Below, in pieces: positions 26,410-38,800 of a DNA stretch of 64,000 bases. This DNA comes from Davidsoniella eucalypti. Taxonomy: Eukaryota > Ascomycota > Sordariomycetes > Microascales > Ceratocystidaceae. The position numbers were made by a program, and so were the translations under genes. The DNA is taken from contig RMBW01000043.1 of assembly GCA_004009845.1 (NCBI GenBank), positions 62,001 to 126,000 of the forward strand, read 5' to 3'. The stretch's first letter is position 1, and the number at the start of each line of letters is the position of its first letter. Under the pieces are notes generated by a model. That model made no database searches, had not been told where the DNA came from, and was given only the letters and a program-made list of their open reading frames with translations.

Positions 26410-26463
<54 letters not shown>

Positions 26464-28421
26464 CACAACCACCCTGCACATCAAATCAACATTGAGCTCC
26501 ACAGTCCGCAGCCCGCAGCCCAAACTCAAATTCAAGTCGTTTGTCTCTTTCACCTTCTCTCCCATCGCCCGCTTCTGCATCCGCAGCTGCGCCCGGATTC
26601 TCACACTGCCGTCGTTTTCCCTGCTTGCTGCTTGGACGGAAACTTGGACAGAAATAACCTATGTTTACCGGCGTGTTCACTAGGGCCTATTTTTTTGACT
26701 CTGCTCTCTATCTCTCTTGTGCTGTAATCCCCTCCCGCGCTGAGATACTAAGATAGAGATCTTAGCCACTATTACTACTATTACTATTACTGCTGCTGCT
26801 GCTACTGCTACTGCGCGACATCGCCCTGTCACTTCCTTCTCGCCATTTGCGCTACCACTATCACATTCATTACCCATTGCTACCTCTACACTACTCCCTT
26901 CGCCGCCAAACTTCCGGATATAGGAATTCGGCAACTTACACTGTTCTTAATAGTAATCCATCATCTTCGGGGCTACCGCATGGTCATCGTACCAATACCC
27001 TGCCAACTCTAAGTGCTCCGATCACCACCAGAGACCAGTATTCATCCGCCATCCCGTCTTTTCGGAGGTCTTCCGAGCATTCAAACCGGTCGCCTTCTTT
27101 CACAGGCTCCAACAACCGACGTCTCCCGCTATCGTCACCAATCACCAGTCCTGTCAACAACTACACATCACCTGTCAACATGGAGGGCGCCCAATTGAAC
27201 GCCACTAGAGGAGGCTCGGCGCAGTATCCGCCACTGCTGCCCATCACCAGTCTCGGCACTCTTGTGTACACCGATCAGCCAACCAACACCATCACTCTCG
27301 ATATCAATGGAAACATCGACAAGGGCTTCTTCCTATCCCAGGAGGGCGAATGGACATGCTACCGTCGCAACTATTTCTCTTGTGTCTGCTCATATGGACT
27401 CACTCCATACTTTCCTAACAGCACCATCCAATTCACCAAGACGGGCTCCACACAACCGTTCCAAGTCTTCGGGTTTGCCATGTGCATATCTGCTGTTGTT
27501 GCAGACAATGATGGCCATGTCATCGATCTTGTTCAACATACACCTAAACGAGACAAGGGACCCATCATGACGCCCAGCAAAACACCTCTGTCTCCCCGCA
27601 TGTCTTCTAGTCACCATCCTCTCGGCATCTACAACAGCCATGACAACCGCGGCTATGATACGTCGTTCTCTACTGGCTCCAGTGGCAACTATCAAACCGA
27701 GCATACATTCGAACGCATTCAATTCAAGCAGGCCACAGCCAACAATGGCAAGCGTCGAGCAGCGCAACAATACTACCATCTTATGATTGAAGTCTGGGCC
27801 GACGTTGGCAGCCACTCCCCCGACAAATACATCAAGGTGGCGTACCGTAAATCAGCAAAGATGATTGTCCGTGGCCGCTCTCCGGGCCATTACCAAGCAG
27901 AAAGACGAGGAAGCACCAGCAGTGGTCCAGGCAGTGGAACTGGTGGTCTGGCCAATTATCACAACAGCGGTATGCTAGACTCTAACTTCAACTCTGGAGG
28001 CATGATGAGCAATCCATATGGCGGTGGTGGCAGCTTTGACGGACGCGGAAGCATTCATTACACACCCACTAGACATCACCAGTCACAAATACCCACGGAA
28101 GCTATGGTATCGGCTGAAGATAGCAAGAACATCGAAACGGCCAAATCATACCAATATTACCCCAGCACCATCTACGAGTCTGCGCATGAGACCAAGGGCA
28201 CTGTTGACATGTTTGTCCATCAGCAACGTACCGACGCTGACACAACTATGAACACCAATATGAGCGGCGCATATGACCCCGTGGGACGCAATGATGCTTC
28301 GAGTCTCTACAATCCCGGTCCTCTAGTAGCTAACAGACGCTGTGGCCAATTTGAAGCGAAATCGAAGTCAGACGGGCTGTACCCGACCATGGTTGGCCAA
28401 TCAGGCATGAACATGTCTTGA
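20412..28421 (+). CDS. Ndt80/PhoG-family p53-like transcription factor, 561 aa model
   Basis: Sequence-specific DNA-binding regulator related to Ndt80, VIB-1 and XprG, which act in meiosis or sexual development, starvation response, protease secretion and heterokaryon incompatibility. Main exon 26924-28421. The domain spans about residues 170-385, with IDKGFF, EWTCYRRNYFSCVCSYGL, LVQHTPKRDKGP, ERIQFKQATANNGKRRAAQQ and MIVRGRSPGHY. The C-terminus is low-complexity, ending near RCGQFEAKSKSDGLYPTM. The main exon has no in-frame ATG before 27180, although coding character continues upstream of that. An upstream exon, 24271-24447 (YNHDAASITAID...), joins it in phase 2 (GTATGT donor, TAG acceptor). 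The best start is mini-exon 20412-20422 (ATG TCG TCA AA, GTAAGT, phase 2). An alternative is 24128-24183 with a weak GTATAA donor. The DNA-binding exon is certain; the 5' structure is not. I cannot tell which Ndt80 subclass this is. Confidence 0.88.
20423..24270 (+). other. inferred intron 1 of the Ndt80-family gene (3.85 kb)
   Basis: The donor is GTAAGT at 20423. The acceptor CTCTAG ends at 24270, preceded by TTGACTAATATTAG, which can serve as branch site. This is very long for a fungal intron. Open frames inside (for example 23043-23477) start on non-ATG codons and show no domain. If the proximal first exon (24128-24183) is used instead, most of this interval is promoter and not intron. Confidence 0.4.
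26410..26463 (+). repeat. (TAC)18 trinucleotide microsatellite
   Basis: An uninterrupted run of 18 TAC units within the long second intron of the Ndt80-family gene. On the minus strand it reads as an artificial poly-Val ORF. Confidence 0.97.
26767..26814 (+). repeat. imperfect ACT/ATT/GCT trinucleotide repeat
   Basis: A stretch of interspersed ACT, ATT and GCT triplets about 110 bp before the main-exon acceptor of the Ndt80-family gene. Confidence 0.85.
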
Positions 28422-29323
28422 GAGGAAGAAAAAAGAGTTCTCTCAACTCGGATTTAGCATTGATTTCATTCTGCTGGCGGTGGTCTTGTTGGACGATTTT
28501 TTACTGTATGTCGCACTCATATCATGATTATAAGCAATGACGATAACGATATCAAGCTAAGAAGGGAAGAGTTGGTTTCAGACAAGAGGAGGGTTTTTTA
28601 CGATAGTCGTATGACATTGTATGTTGTTGTCTTTTGTTTTGCTTATTGTTTTCTTTTTCATCATCCAAGAAGACGAGAAAATGGGCAAGAAAGAAAGTTT
28701 GCTATTTCACTATACTCGGTCGCCAATTTTTCGGTTCTTTGTTTCCCCCCCCCCCTTATACAACAGTTACTTTTCTTTTCCTCTCAAAAAATCTATACTA
28801 GAAGTTTTTTTTTTCTTTTTTTTTCCATTGATGCAGTCATTATTCTTCGTCCTCGTTTTTGGGTTCTTTTGGTCACCTTTTATGTTCTTGTCACTTTTTT
28901 TGGATTACAACAGCCATCATCATTTTGCTTATTTTTTCTACAAACACCGATTCTTCAAGTTCGATTTTTTCTCTATCCTACCTTGTTTCTTTCTTAGCCT
29001 AATATTTATTTCATTACTTTGGCATACTCAAATCCTATCAAAGCAGAAAAAAACAAAGACAAAAAAAGAAGGACGCTGCATACTATTTATTAAACTATTG
29101 AGATAAACAACTTGAGGTACATTTGAGAGGTTATTGAACATTGGTTTTCCCTTGCTTTTTTATACTTTTTTTTTTTTTGCTTCTTCCATATCTGACTCCC
29201 ATTTTTTTCATTCTTTTGTTCCTTTTTTTTTCCCCGAGGTTGGGAATTTTTTGAAGTGTTAGTGTGGACGGACCTCGCGAATCTTCATGGGCTAGCAATC
29301 TAGGCCAAACTTACTAGGGTCTA

Positions 29324-29344
29324 GACTTTTGACTTTTGACTTTT
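29324..29344 (+). repeat. (GACTTTT)3 heptamer repeat
   Basis: Three perfect consecutive copies followed by GAC, about 0.9 kb after the Ndt80-family stop codon. Confidence 0.9.
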
Positions 29345-32117
29345 GACAACAAGAAGAGAAGATCATCAACCAAGCTAAATTACTCGCCCATAAGCTGTTT
29401 AAGTTGTAGAGGTAGTAAACTACATGTCACTGAGTATGCATATACAACTACATATAAAGTCTTTTGTCAAGGCCTCGTGTGGTCCTATTTCTGGCTCAGG
29501 CGTTTTTCTTGTATCCAATCCGATTATTTTCTTCGTTGGTTGCAGTAGATCATTTTATCTACTATTTCTGGTTCTATGTATATGGAGATGGCAGGAGGGG
29601 AGGGGTCCATCTTACATTGATGTAGTGTTCAATCTTTGTTTTGTTTGTCTATTGAAATTAGCTGGGTTCGGCTGCGCTGCGCTATTTATCAATATCAAAA
29701 TATATTTAAATATATTTAAAAAATAAAAATAAAACTTCTACTACTACCACTACTACTGTTACCATCGTTGTTACTGTTACTGTTAAACTAATATTGCTAA
29801 TTGCTACTGTCGTCTTGTGCCCCTCTTACTTTTTATATCATAATATACATAGTTACTGTTGAATAGTCAAAGCAAATTAAGTCAGTTAAAAGAGAAAAAC
29901 AAAAAGCAATCGCTGTCACGATCCTCGCTTATTTCCACTGTACATGTGTAGTTTTGTTGGTTTTTCCTTTTTTTTTTTTTTTTTGCTAGGTCGGCGATTA
30001 ACTGAAGGATCTTTGTGACTCTTCTTTTTCACCAGCCCTTTCTTGTCATTTACTCTCAGTTACTTTATTAATTCTTTTTCTCTATATTGATTTCTAGCTT
30101 GTTTCTACTGTATTCTTTCCTTATAGCTCGTAGTACTTGTAATAATCACATACGGTCAATTATATATTTGGTATCGTGCTTTGCTTCAGAAATAGCCTCG
30201 AGACTTCTCAAACCCAGGTAACCCGAATATGTCCGCAAATTACTAAAATGTGTCACCTCTTTTTTCGTGTAGACATAACTATAGGATTATGAGAAAGTCA
30301 ATACTATATGCTAGTACTTGAACGAACCAAAAGGATTCTCGATTTCATGGAAGACAACAACAGTTATTTATATATATAAAAATAAAAATATAAGAAAAAA
30401 GGAATATGGAGCAGGAGAGAAGAAGGTTTTACGAAAAGAATGCAAAGAAGCGGCAAATACTAGTAAACTCAAAGGACCGAAGCGTGTTTTAAGGAAGAAG
30501 GAACAAAGAGGACACCAAACCAGAGATTGCCAAAGAAGAAGCGGTAGCAAGCAAGAAAAAGAAAAAAAGTAAAGACTTTTTAATAAGGAATACTTGATAT
30601 GTTCGAAGAGGAATAACATATGCACATATATTCGATTTGATGCGTTGTTCGTGATGTCAAAAACACAAGAGGAAATTAAGAGATTTAGCAGGTTTTTTTA
30701 TTTTTATTTTATTAATTTATTTGAACAATCTGGTCAGTCGATCTCTCTTCCTCTCGCCAGCCCAGAGTTGGATGAAGCGAAAGAAGCTTGCTGAATATGT
30801 ATCATGATTTTGAATTCCTCTTTCGGTCTTATATAATCAGCATTAATTAATATTGACAGCTTACAACTAGCCAAGTCATGTGCTTCCCATATCTCTGCGT
30901 GAACTTTTTTTTTCTTTTCTTTCTCTCAGTGGTACCAAGCTGCTGGGTTTCTTTTATTTTTCTATTTTACAGCAGAAGTTTTGAATTACATATGAAATTG
31001 CCACTAGCTAAGCTCCCAAGTTACTTTTACTTTGCCGTGAGTCCCTATTGTTGGTGGCGTAAAAAAAAAAATTGGTCTTGGTATTGGGCTTTGGTTTTTT
31101 TTTTGTACCAAAATGGCGTTACACCGGCAAACTAGTTGTAATAGCTTGCTTTGATGTTTTGGACGACATGTTTGGTTTAATGTAGTAGTTTTTACGTCGT
31201 TTAGCAGCAGACCGTCACTCCAAGTTGCAGAACAGCGTGTTTCTGTAATGGCAACGAGGGGAAATACAGAGATGAAAGCACATGACAGTATATGCGTTAG
31301 TAAGCAGGTTGTCATTGCCACTTGCCTGTTCTTGTCTCAAGGTGTAACACAGTCGTCCTTGGAGCCTGTAAAACATGACTGCAAAAGGCCGATATGAAAT
31401 AATAGGCAAGCACCAGGCATGAAAGAAATGGACAGCTAACCTGCAGCTGAACAAGATGGTCAATGGAACTCTGTATTCCGTTTATTTCCTTGATTCCACA
31501 TGCGTGCAACGATGACGGAGCGAGATCAGGCCTACACACACGGATATAGTAAAGGATACAAAGCGTGTAGAATAACAGGAGGTCGATCTTGGACATGCGA
31601 GAGCTTCTCGAAGATGAAGACCAATCAAGCACAATATGGCTGCTTTTCGGCCTAACCACGGCATGGCAAAGACGAAAAGATACCTAGGATTAACGGCCTA
31701 ATATGATCCATGTGATCCATTTGAATATGCCGCTATCATGAGCCACAGATGGAGAAGAAAAAGAAAGAAAAAAAAAAGCCAAAAGGGTTTCATGCCGACC
31801 ATCATGCCGTGCGTGAGATCTTAGGCTCCTGCTTTCTAGAACGAGGACGGCTCAAAAAATAGACGGTCGGCGGCGAATTATGCGATGCAGAAACCACCCG
31901 ACTACGTATGGGTAGGGGAGAGGCGGGAACTGATGGTACGTTGGCTGGCCAGATAGAGAATCTAGCAGCAAGTGGGAAACCTGTAGGGTAAAGCACATCT
32001 CTATCCCACCTGAGCCAGGCGGACAAGACCAACAGCAAAAGCCATAGGGTCTTGTTGCCGTGCCTTCGACGGGCCATTCCATCCTGATAGGATAGTCACA
32101 GCCAATATTGGCTTCAG

Positions 32118-32134
32118 CCCCCCCCCCCCCCCCC
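32118..32134 (+). repeat. C17 homopolymer
   Basis: Seventeen consecutive C residues by direct count; the true length in the organism may vary or be an assembly approximation. Confidence 0.85.
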
Positions 32135-32713
32135 ATACTAGTTAGTGCATTGTAATGTGCATACCTATACATATGTAAGTAGATAAAACGGACCGCGCAT
32201 CGTGTGGCCCATGAGAAGAGACGACTTCATAGTGCCCCCGCTTCGAGTATCACTTTACATTACATTGCTACTGCAGATATCCACCCATCCCTAGGTAAAA
32301 TCGCTTTGCCTTTGTAGGCAGTAATACTATAATACATGTACAACTAGCTGTGTTCATGTACTCTGTGTATGTAGACTATCTTATGTAAGAGAACACGGTT
32401 CGTGACAGATGAGGGGAAGGAAAAGCTAAAGGGCTTCCAAGGAAGGCGAACAGTAATAAATGAGAAAGACAAGACAGGTTTGGCGGTTCCTCGAACAGGA
32501 TAAAGGACCCTGGCTTGGCTAGCTTTGTTGCTAGAATTGAGGAAAGATACGGTACAAACAAGATGACTATGTAACTAACCAACTACTCAGTACCTCATGC
32601 ACTAACTCCCAGTGACAAAGTTATCGGCCGTTCAACACCCAGACCAGTAAAGCAGCCGATGTAACCTACTGGAAACGTGCACTGGACAGGCTGGCTAAAT
32701 GCTTGTATTAGCA

Positions 32714-32733
32714 GGGTAGGGTAGGGTAGGGGG
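32714..32733 (+). repeat. GGGTA repeat with G-quadruplex potential
   Basis: Three GGGTA units followed by GGGGG give four G-runs of at least three separated by TA. This meets the usual G-quadruplex pattern on the plus strand. It resembles, but is not, a telomeric TTAGGG array. Confidence 0.8.
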
Positions 32734-35700
32734 TAGTGAGCTTTAGATGTAGCGGTAGCTGTAATAATACACTAACCTAATAAATATGAATGTACTTACA
32801 CATCTGTATACATCTGTATATGTATTAATATATATACAGGACAAAGCTATCTGTGTATTTTCATGAATTTTTTTTTTTTAATTACAAGTACAGCTTCGTG
32901 TCAGCATTACGCCGCAAGGTACCTGCCTACTTACCTGTACACCCAATAAAGTATATAAGCATGTAATACAAGTTGACTAGTTATACAGGCTCCCAAATAA
33001 GAGCCCCAGGGAGAAAACCAGAAGAAAAAGATATATATACAGATTATACAAGGTAAACCAATACTGCAGGATAACCGATGCATGGAGGGGGGCAGCAGAA
33101 GCGATTATGCACCCGAAATTCTCTCGGCCGGACAAACTAACTAGGACGGGCCTGTCGAAGATTGCACTTTGACTACTTTGGTTTTTTTTCATCTCGGCTC
33201 ATATCGACAAAATAAAATCGTAAATTTTGTATAATATTCATATACATATACATTTTCAAAGTTGACAACCCTTACATTAGTTTGTTTATCTACATATACA
33301 TGGGGGCTTACCTGCATTCAGTGTCCAATAGGCGGTGAAGCCCAGAAATTGAGAGATGCTGTTTCTTTGTACATTGGATCGATTATTGCTCTGTGAGTTG
33401 ATATAGGATTATATATTAGTGATCCGCGATGATATACAAGAAGGACCACGATGAGTAGCGCCGGTGGAAGAAAATTGGCCTGTGTGTACTGCCTATTTAC
33501 TATGTAATCAGATATCAAGTACCCCGCATATAACGGATTAGTAGATACATGCTATATGCTTGTCTATTGCTTGGCATTCGCCACGCCCAAGTTATAGTCT
33601 AAACAGTAAAGTCATATTTTCGAGCCTGTAAGCTGCGAATCGCTACTTGCGAAAAATCGCCGGTATATCGAAATCGATCTTGGATGGTGTTGTGTCACCA
33701 TTCATTGAGTCGGTTGTGTCACCTAGTTAGTATTTGAAGGCGAAGAACCTTATGAACTTCCTGTCAAGAACATCACGTTGACTATGCGAAAAGAACACCA
33801 TAGCCATTCGACCCAAATAGGGGAATATGACCTATTCCAAGGCAGTACATGCAATATATACTTGGCTATCAAGCTACCGACAGTCATTTTCTAATACTTC
33901 GTTTACTTATTATTGGAACGTGTGTGTTTTATAGAGAGACGCAAAATTAACCCTTTATCCTTGTCTATTACGAGGCATTTTTACTTCTGTTTTCTTTTCT
34001 TTTTCTTTTCTTCAAGACAGTAGTGGGTAAAGATAGAACACGCTAACAATTATTAGTTGTTCAACTTACAAAATCCCAAGCAAAAGCATGGGCCTCAAAT
34101 ATTGTGGTGTTGATGAAGAGTGGCTTCAAGGCATATCTTTAGCGTACAATGCCACACTAAAATGACGCATGTGACACACTTTATGCCTATACATGTAATA
34201 TACATGCAATGATTGGAAAGACCTGCTTTTGCTATTCCATGAAGTTATCAGTATGCCATATCACAGCTATGTGCAGCTGTTTGTACGGAGTACAGTCTGT
34301 AGATGCGAGATATTACTATCAAACGTCATTGAGCATGTAGTAGTTCAGAGTGCGAGTATTAGTACTAGTGCAACAATGCAACCAACAATCAACTTTGTAT
34401 CGGCGATGTAACACTGATGTAGTAGTGGCCGAAATCTAGCGGGACTGGTGTGATGAGAACAGCAAATTCACCCAAGGAGGGGTAAATCGAGCTAGGAAAA
34501 AAAACAGTAAAAAACAGTAAGGTAGTCTTAAGTTTCTGAAACCAAGTCAGCGTTCGCAAGGTGCATTGCCTATTTCTAGCTATTTTACTAGACGTTAAAA
34601 TCGGATCGGCTGCATCGGCTCGGCAATGGCTCCGATGAAAAGAAAACGCCAAAGTAAGAGTGTTGGTGGCGTATGTCATGGTAGCATTCATGGCTTATTT
34701 GTGCGAATTATCTCCTTTCTATCTCATTTTCTGTATCTTCTGTGTTTGATTCTCTGTCTAGGATTCCAAGCTGGACAGAGGTGCAGCACAAGCGCGCACT
34801 ATTGCTGTGACATGCGAGAAGCAGTGAATATATGTACAACTGATATAGTACATAGGAGTCTGATGTTATGATTGAAACGTCCAGAAAACACTTTCGATGC
34901 TACTTTGTGAACGAAACCTAGAGAATGTTAGTATAGATGAGATGTCTGGCTGATCTGATGCACGGCATAGCAAGGGTAATGACTGCTCAAAGATGCGTTG
35001 AGCATGACATGATAGAACGGATACTACCATGGCTATCAATCACCGCAAGTTAATTGTGCTGGATCGGAGCTCTGGTCTATGGAACAAAGGGCACTAAATA
35101 AGGGCACCTAGTCCCCTGATTCCGAGAGATGGAAACAGAAAGATAACGAGAGAGAGAAAACAGAATGGACCAGCCCAGTGGCCTTGCAACTGGAGGACAT
35201 TATTCTCGGGCGGTTGGGACTTGAGAGCAGGAGTCACTTGTTCGTCTTGTGATGTAGTGTGTACGGCCCATGCTGCATTTTCAAATCCTTGGCTAATTAG
35301 TCGCTCGGTTGAAGGTGGGCCTTGCGTCACCGCCAAAATAGACAAGACAAAGAAGTGAAATTGTGGCGTTTACCGCGCTGAGCACTAAAACGAATCGGTG
35401 ACAAGGATGGTTGGTATCTGGGAACTGCTTGAAGACAACGAAATGTTAGACTGCGGGAACACATAATACAGTGATCTGCTAGCTGGATTGGATCGACAGC
35501 TGTAGTAACGCTCATCGTACTACAGATACTAGGATCTTGTACATACATATCTGTATACAGATAGCCATCGTTTCAGCGGTGTTGTCTGACAGACGATCCG
35601 CCAGCAAACGAATAAAAGATAATAAGGCCCGGCTAGATCCACGGCAAAGAGTCAAACACGGACAAAAACGAGAAGAATCACAGACAAGATGATGCCACAT

Positions 35701-35782
35701 ATAGCGGACAATAGTCCTTTCCGTCTTCGAGGCTCTCCACTGGCCAACTATCGAGAGAGAAGGACTCGGAAAGGAGAAAAGG

Positions 35783-35808
35783 GATGTCTCCTTTGGATGT
35801 CTCCTTTG
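35783..35808. repeat. 13-bp tandem duplication
   Basis: GGATGTCTCCTTT occurs twice head to tail. Confidence 0.9.
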
Positions 35809-38800
35809 ACCGATTTGCAGACAGTACAACGATAACTTCAACTAAAAGCGCCAGCAGCGCCGACAGCGAATAGCAGGAGCGTGAAAATTGAGACCGGGGG
35901 AAAATATGATATGTGATAAAAGTATGAAACGATGAAATAGATAAACAAGAAAAGAGAGCTTTGATGAAAAGCAATAAAGGCTGTAAAAACGCCAAAACAA
36001 AAATACAAAAACGCCGAAAAACAACACAAAAATACTGCAGCTTAGTGGGGTTGGAGCGAATTTCAGGAAGGGAAGGGAGAAAGAAGAAGAAAATCCCAAA
36101 TTTTGGGGTTTTTGAGGTGGTAGGCACGGCGCATAGCAACAAATAGATTTACGGAAAGACCTGTTAGTTGCAAGAAAACAAAACAAAACAAAGCAAAAAA
36201 AACAGCCCCGCTAAGAGAGGAGAAGGCTGTAACATGATCATGATGACAGTATGTCTCTGACAGAAACTAGCTACCCTTTCGAGACTATTTCCCTCTTTGC
36301 TCTTCACTATTTACTCAAGCTTCTACTGCCCCAGCCTTGTATATATATATACATACACACTGATATATATCGGTCTCATGGGCTTAACTCACCTTGACAG
36401 CATGTCTTGGAGGCATATGTATCACAGCCTACTTTTTATCTAATTTTTATTTAATTCACTGCACTCGCAAGCTCTACTTGCTCTTTTTCTCGACCCTACA
36501 TCTCACATTTCCCCTCTTTTGATATGTTGTTGGAACGCTATAGAGGCCAAAGCTGCAAGCTAGGGCCATGTAGTGCAAGCAGGGTGGGCCCTGCACTATC
36601 ACTATTATAAACCGGGTTTTGCATCCCAATCAAGTGCTACTTGCGGTCTTGCGTGCAGACAGACAGGCCATTGTTACATTTTAGTCCTCAAGACCAAAAA
36701 CCTCATTAGTTATGTCTATTGTCTTCCTTCAATGTATGTTCATACGATCAACGTGCTGTAAAATTGCTTACATTTGTGTATGGGGTCTTTTCCATCCTCC
36801 AAGATTATGGATGTCAATCATAGAGTCTATAAACAACCGAAACTTGTTTTCTTGTAGTCTCTTCTCTTCTGTTCTCATATAATTCTACGCACATTAGACC
36901 CGTAGCTGTGCAAATTACAGAGTCTGGCTCCATGATATTTCCCCTAGACAAAATGTCATCCCAGTTTAGGAAAGTCCATAAGGCTACGACATGCCGACTA
37001 GAAAATAGGAATTGCCCTAAGGGGAAATTCTACTTCAATACCAGGATCTGCTGACTTGTTTATTTTTTCTCCATCTTGGCAATCATCACTTTAACCTTTT
37101 ACCATCATCAATCACGTTATCGTTCACCAAAATTCACATATTCAGCCGTATGCTTTCTCATCCATCAAAGATTGCATGTTGAAATGCACAATTGCAGCGG
37201 ATCAATCTCCTTTTTTTACTGACCATCCACCGTTACGCTGCACCCATGACAATCAATCAAAAACAAACTGTAGAATAAGGCCCAGTGCATTCCCCCAATA
37301 GGTTTATTTTGCTGATCGGGAATCCGTAACCGACCGAAAATTCCCCATCAAGAAACGTTTGTTTTTACAGCATCTCCCTTCATCGGACGCCATATGTATG
37401 TGCTGTTTTCTGTTTAGTAAGTTTTGTTACGAGTCTCAGGTTTGATATCAATAATACCGTCGACATATTCCTAACATTCACTCCTCCTATTAATCCAGTA
37501 CCACGCAGTCTTTATTGTATTCGCACCACTTTGTGCAAACAGGATTGTCGTCTAGCTAGAGTAATACTGGCCTCCTAGTAAACGTGGTTATTTGTACTAC
37601 TACCAAATATATCCCCCTTTTCCTGTAGATTAACGAGCGATCTACTCGGCGCTACTAAGTGGCGCTTCATACTGCTTATCTCCGATTGCATCTCGTATCA
37701 AGGTGCAAGTATTTTACACAAACATTCCCTTTGGCAGAAGTTCGCTCAACGCGCATGTCATCACAAACATGCCAGGCAACTCAAGCCTGACTGTGAACGT
37801 ACCACTGACTATTAGGCGTGTGATGATATGATTATTATTAACCAAGCTCTATTTAATTTCTCTCTTGGATAGCTAATATCCTAAATTTTCATTGATGGCG
37901 GCTATCCAGCACATCTATCATGATATCTCAATCAACTATGAGATAATTTAACCTCTGCAATTGCGTATACAAATATCAACGTCTCGTCAACCAATAAAGT
38001 AGGTATATATTGGCATAGTCACTATATCAACCATAACGGCCCAGGCTTTAATGATCATTCTCTACACATAAATTTGCTAAATATCATCTTTGTACATTTA
38101 CAGACTATCTGACAAGCGAAACTATGTGTTATGAAGATAATCTTGATATCTCATGTCAATACGCTTCACGGGTCGCGCTTCAAGTAAGAATATCGGCTAT
38201 GATACAATGCTATCGTGTCAGACACTTGCTAATTCAATAGTAAAACATATGCGATTTCAGGTGCTGGTAGTACTTACATTGGCGGTGTAACGTCGTACGA
38301 TACTAGGTACGCAAATGTTTAATTCGACACTTGCTCTTCTAGGGCTATATGTCTACTATATCATATAACATGAATCTTTTTGTTCATCTCTAAATGGTTG
38401 TCGGTAATCCGTTTATTGATGCTTTCGTTAACTATAGAGCGGCCTAGAAAATTGAAAGTTTTTTGCTCACGGCGATCCAACGTACGTATAGCTGTGCTAT
38501 CACTACAAAGGCTTACTAATTAAGAAATGCACACCGACAACGAGCCAATATTGATACCCTTGACTCTCTGTACTGTTGGCTCCATCATAACCGAAGTATA
38601 TGTACATGTATGTGGTGGCCGCTCACCATTCTAACCTAGTTTAAGCTCGATGCGGTGGTCTTCTAGTATTTTTCTCGACTTTTCCAGCACACTTTGGTAT
38701 GTTTACTGTTGTTGCATAGCCAGGGGAAAACGGGAAATGATTCCAAAGCGTAGGTTGCAGAGGAATGCGCTGTATTACAAGGGTTTATGGTTCGATATGC

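Larger units (their letters stand above)
24448..26923 (+). other. inferred intron 2 of the Ndt80-family gene (2.48 kb)
   Basis: GTATGT donor and ATATAG acceptor, consistent with phase 2 on both sides. The interval contains T- and C-rich tracts, TAC and ACT/GCT trinucleotide repeats, and no recognisable coding sequence. A second promoter near 25.7-26.4 kb is possible but unsupported by any specific motif. Confidence 0.5.

Noticed and set aside
26380..26604. Poly-Val minus ORF
   Set aside because: Produced solely by the TAC microsatellite.
27390..27815. Minus-strand ORF of 141 codons
   Set aside because: Antisense of the Ndt80 DNA-binding domain exon.
28524..29106. Two plus-strand ORFs of 157 and 161 codons after the Ndt80-family stop
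   Set aside because: Translations of T-rich 3' flanking DNA, mostly Phe and Leu; no conserved features.
31482..32077. Minus-strand ORFs with hydrophobic starts (at 31664 and 32077) that look secreted
   Set aside because: Such starts are common by chance; three frames are open together and no leader or splice support exists.
35678..36186. Three overlapping minus-strand ORFs of 63-154 codons
   Set aside because: Phe/Ser/Leu-rich translations of A-rich plus-strand DNA; no domain or ATG context.
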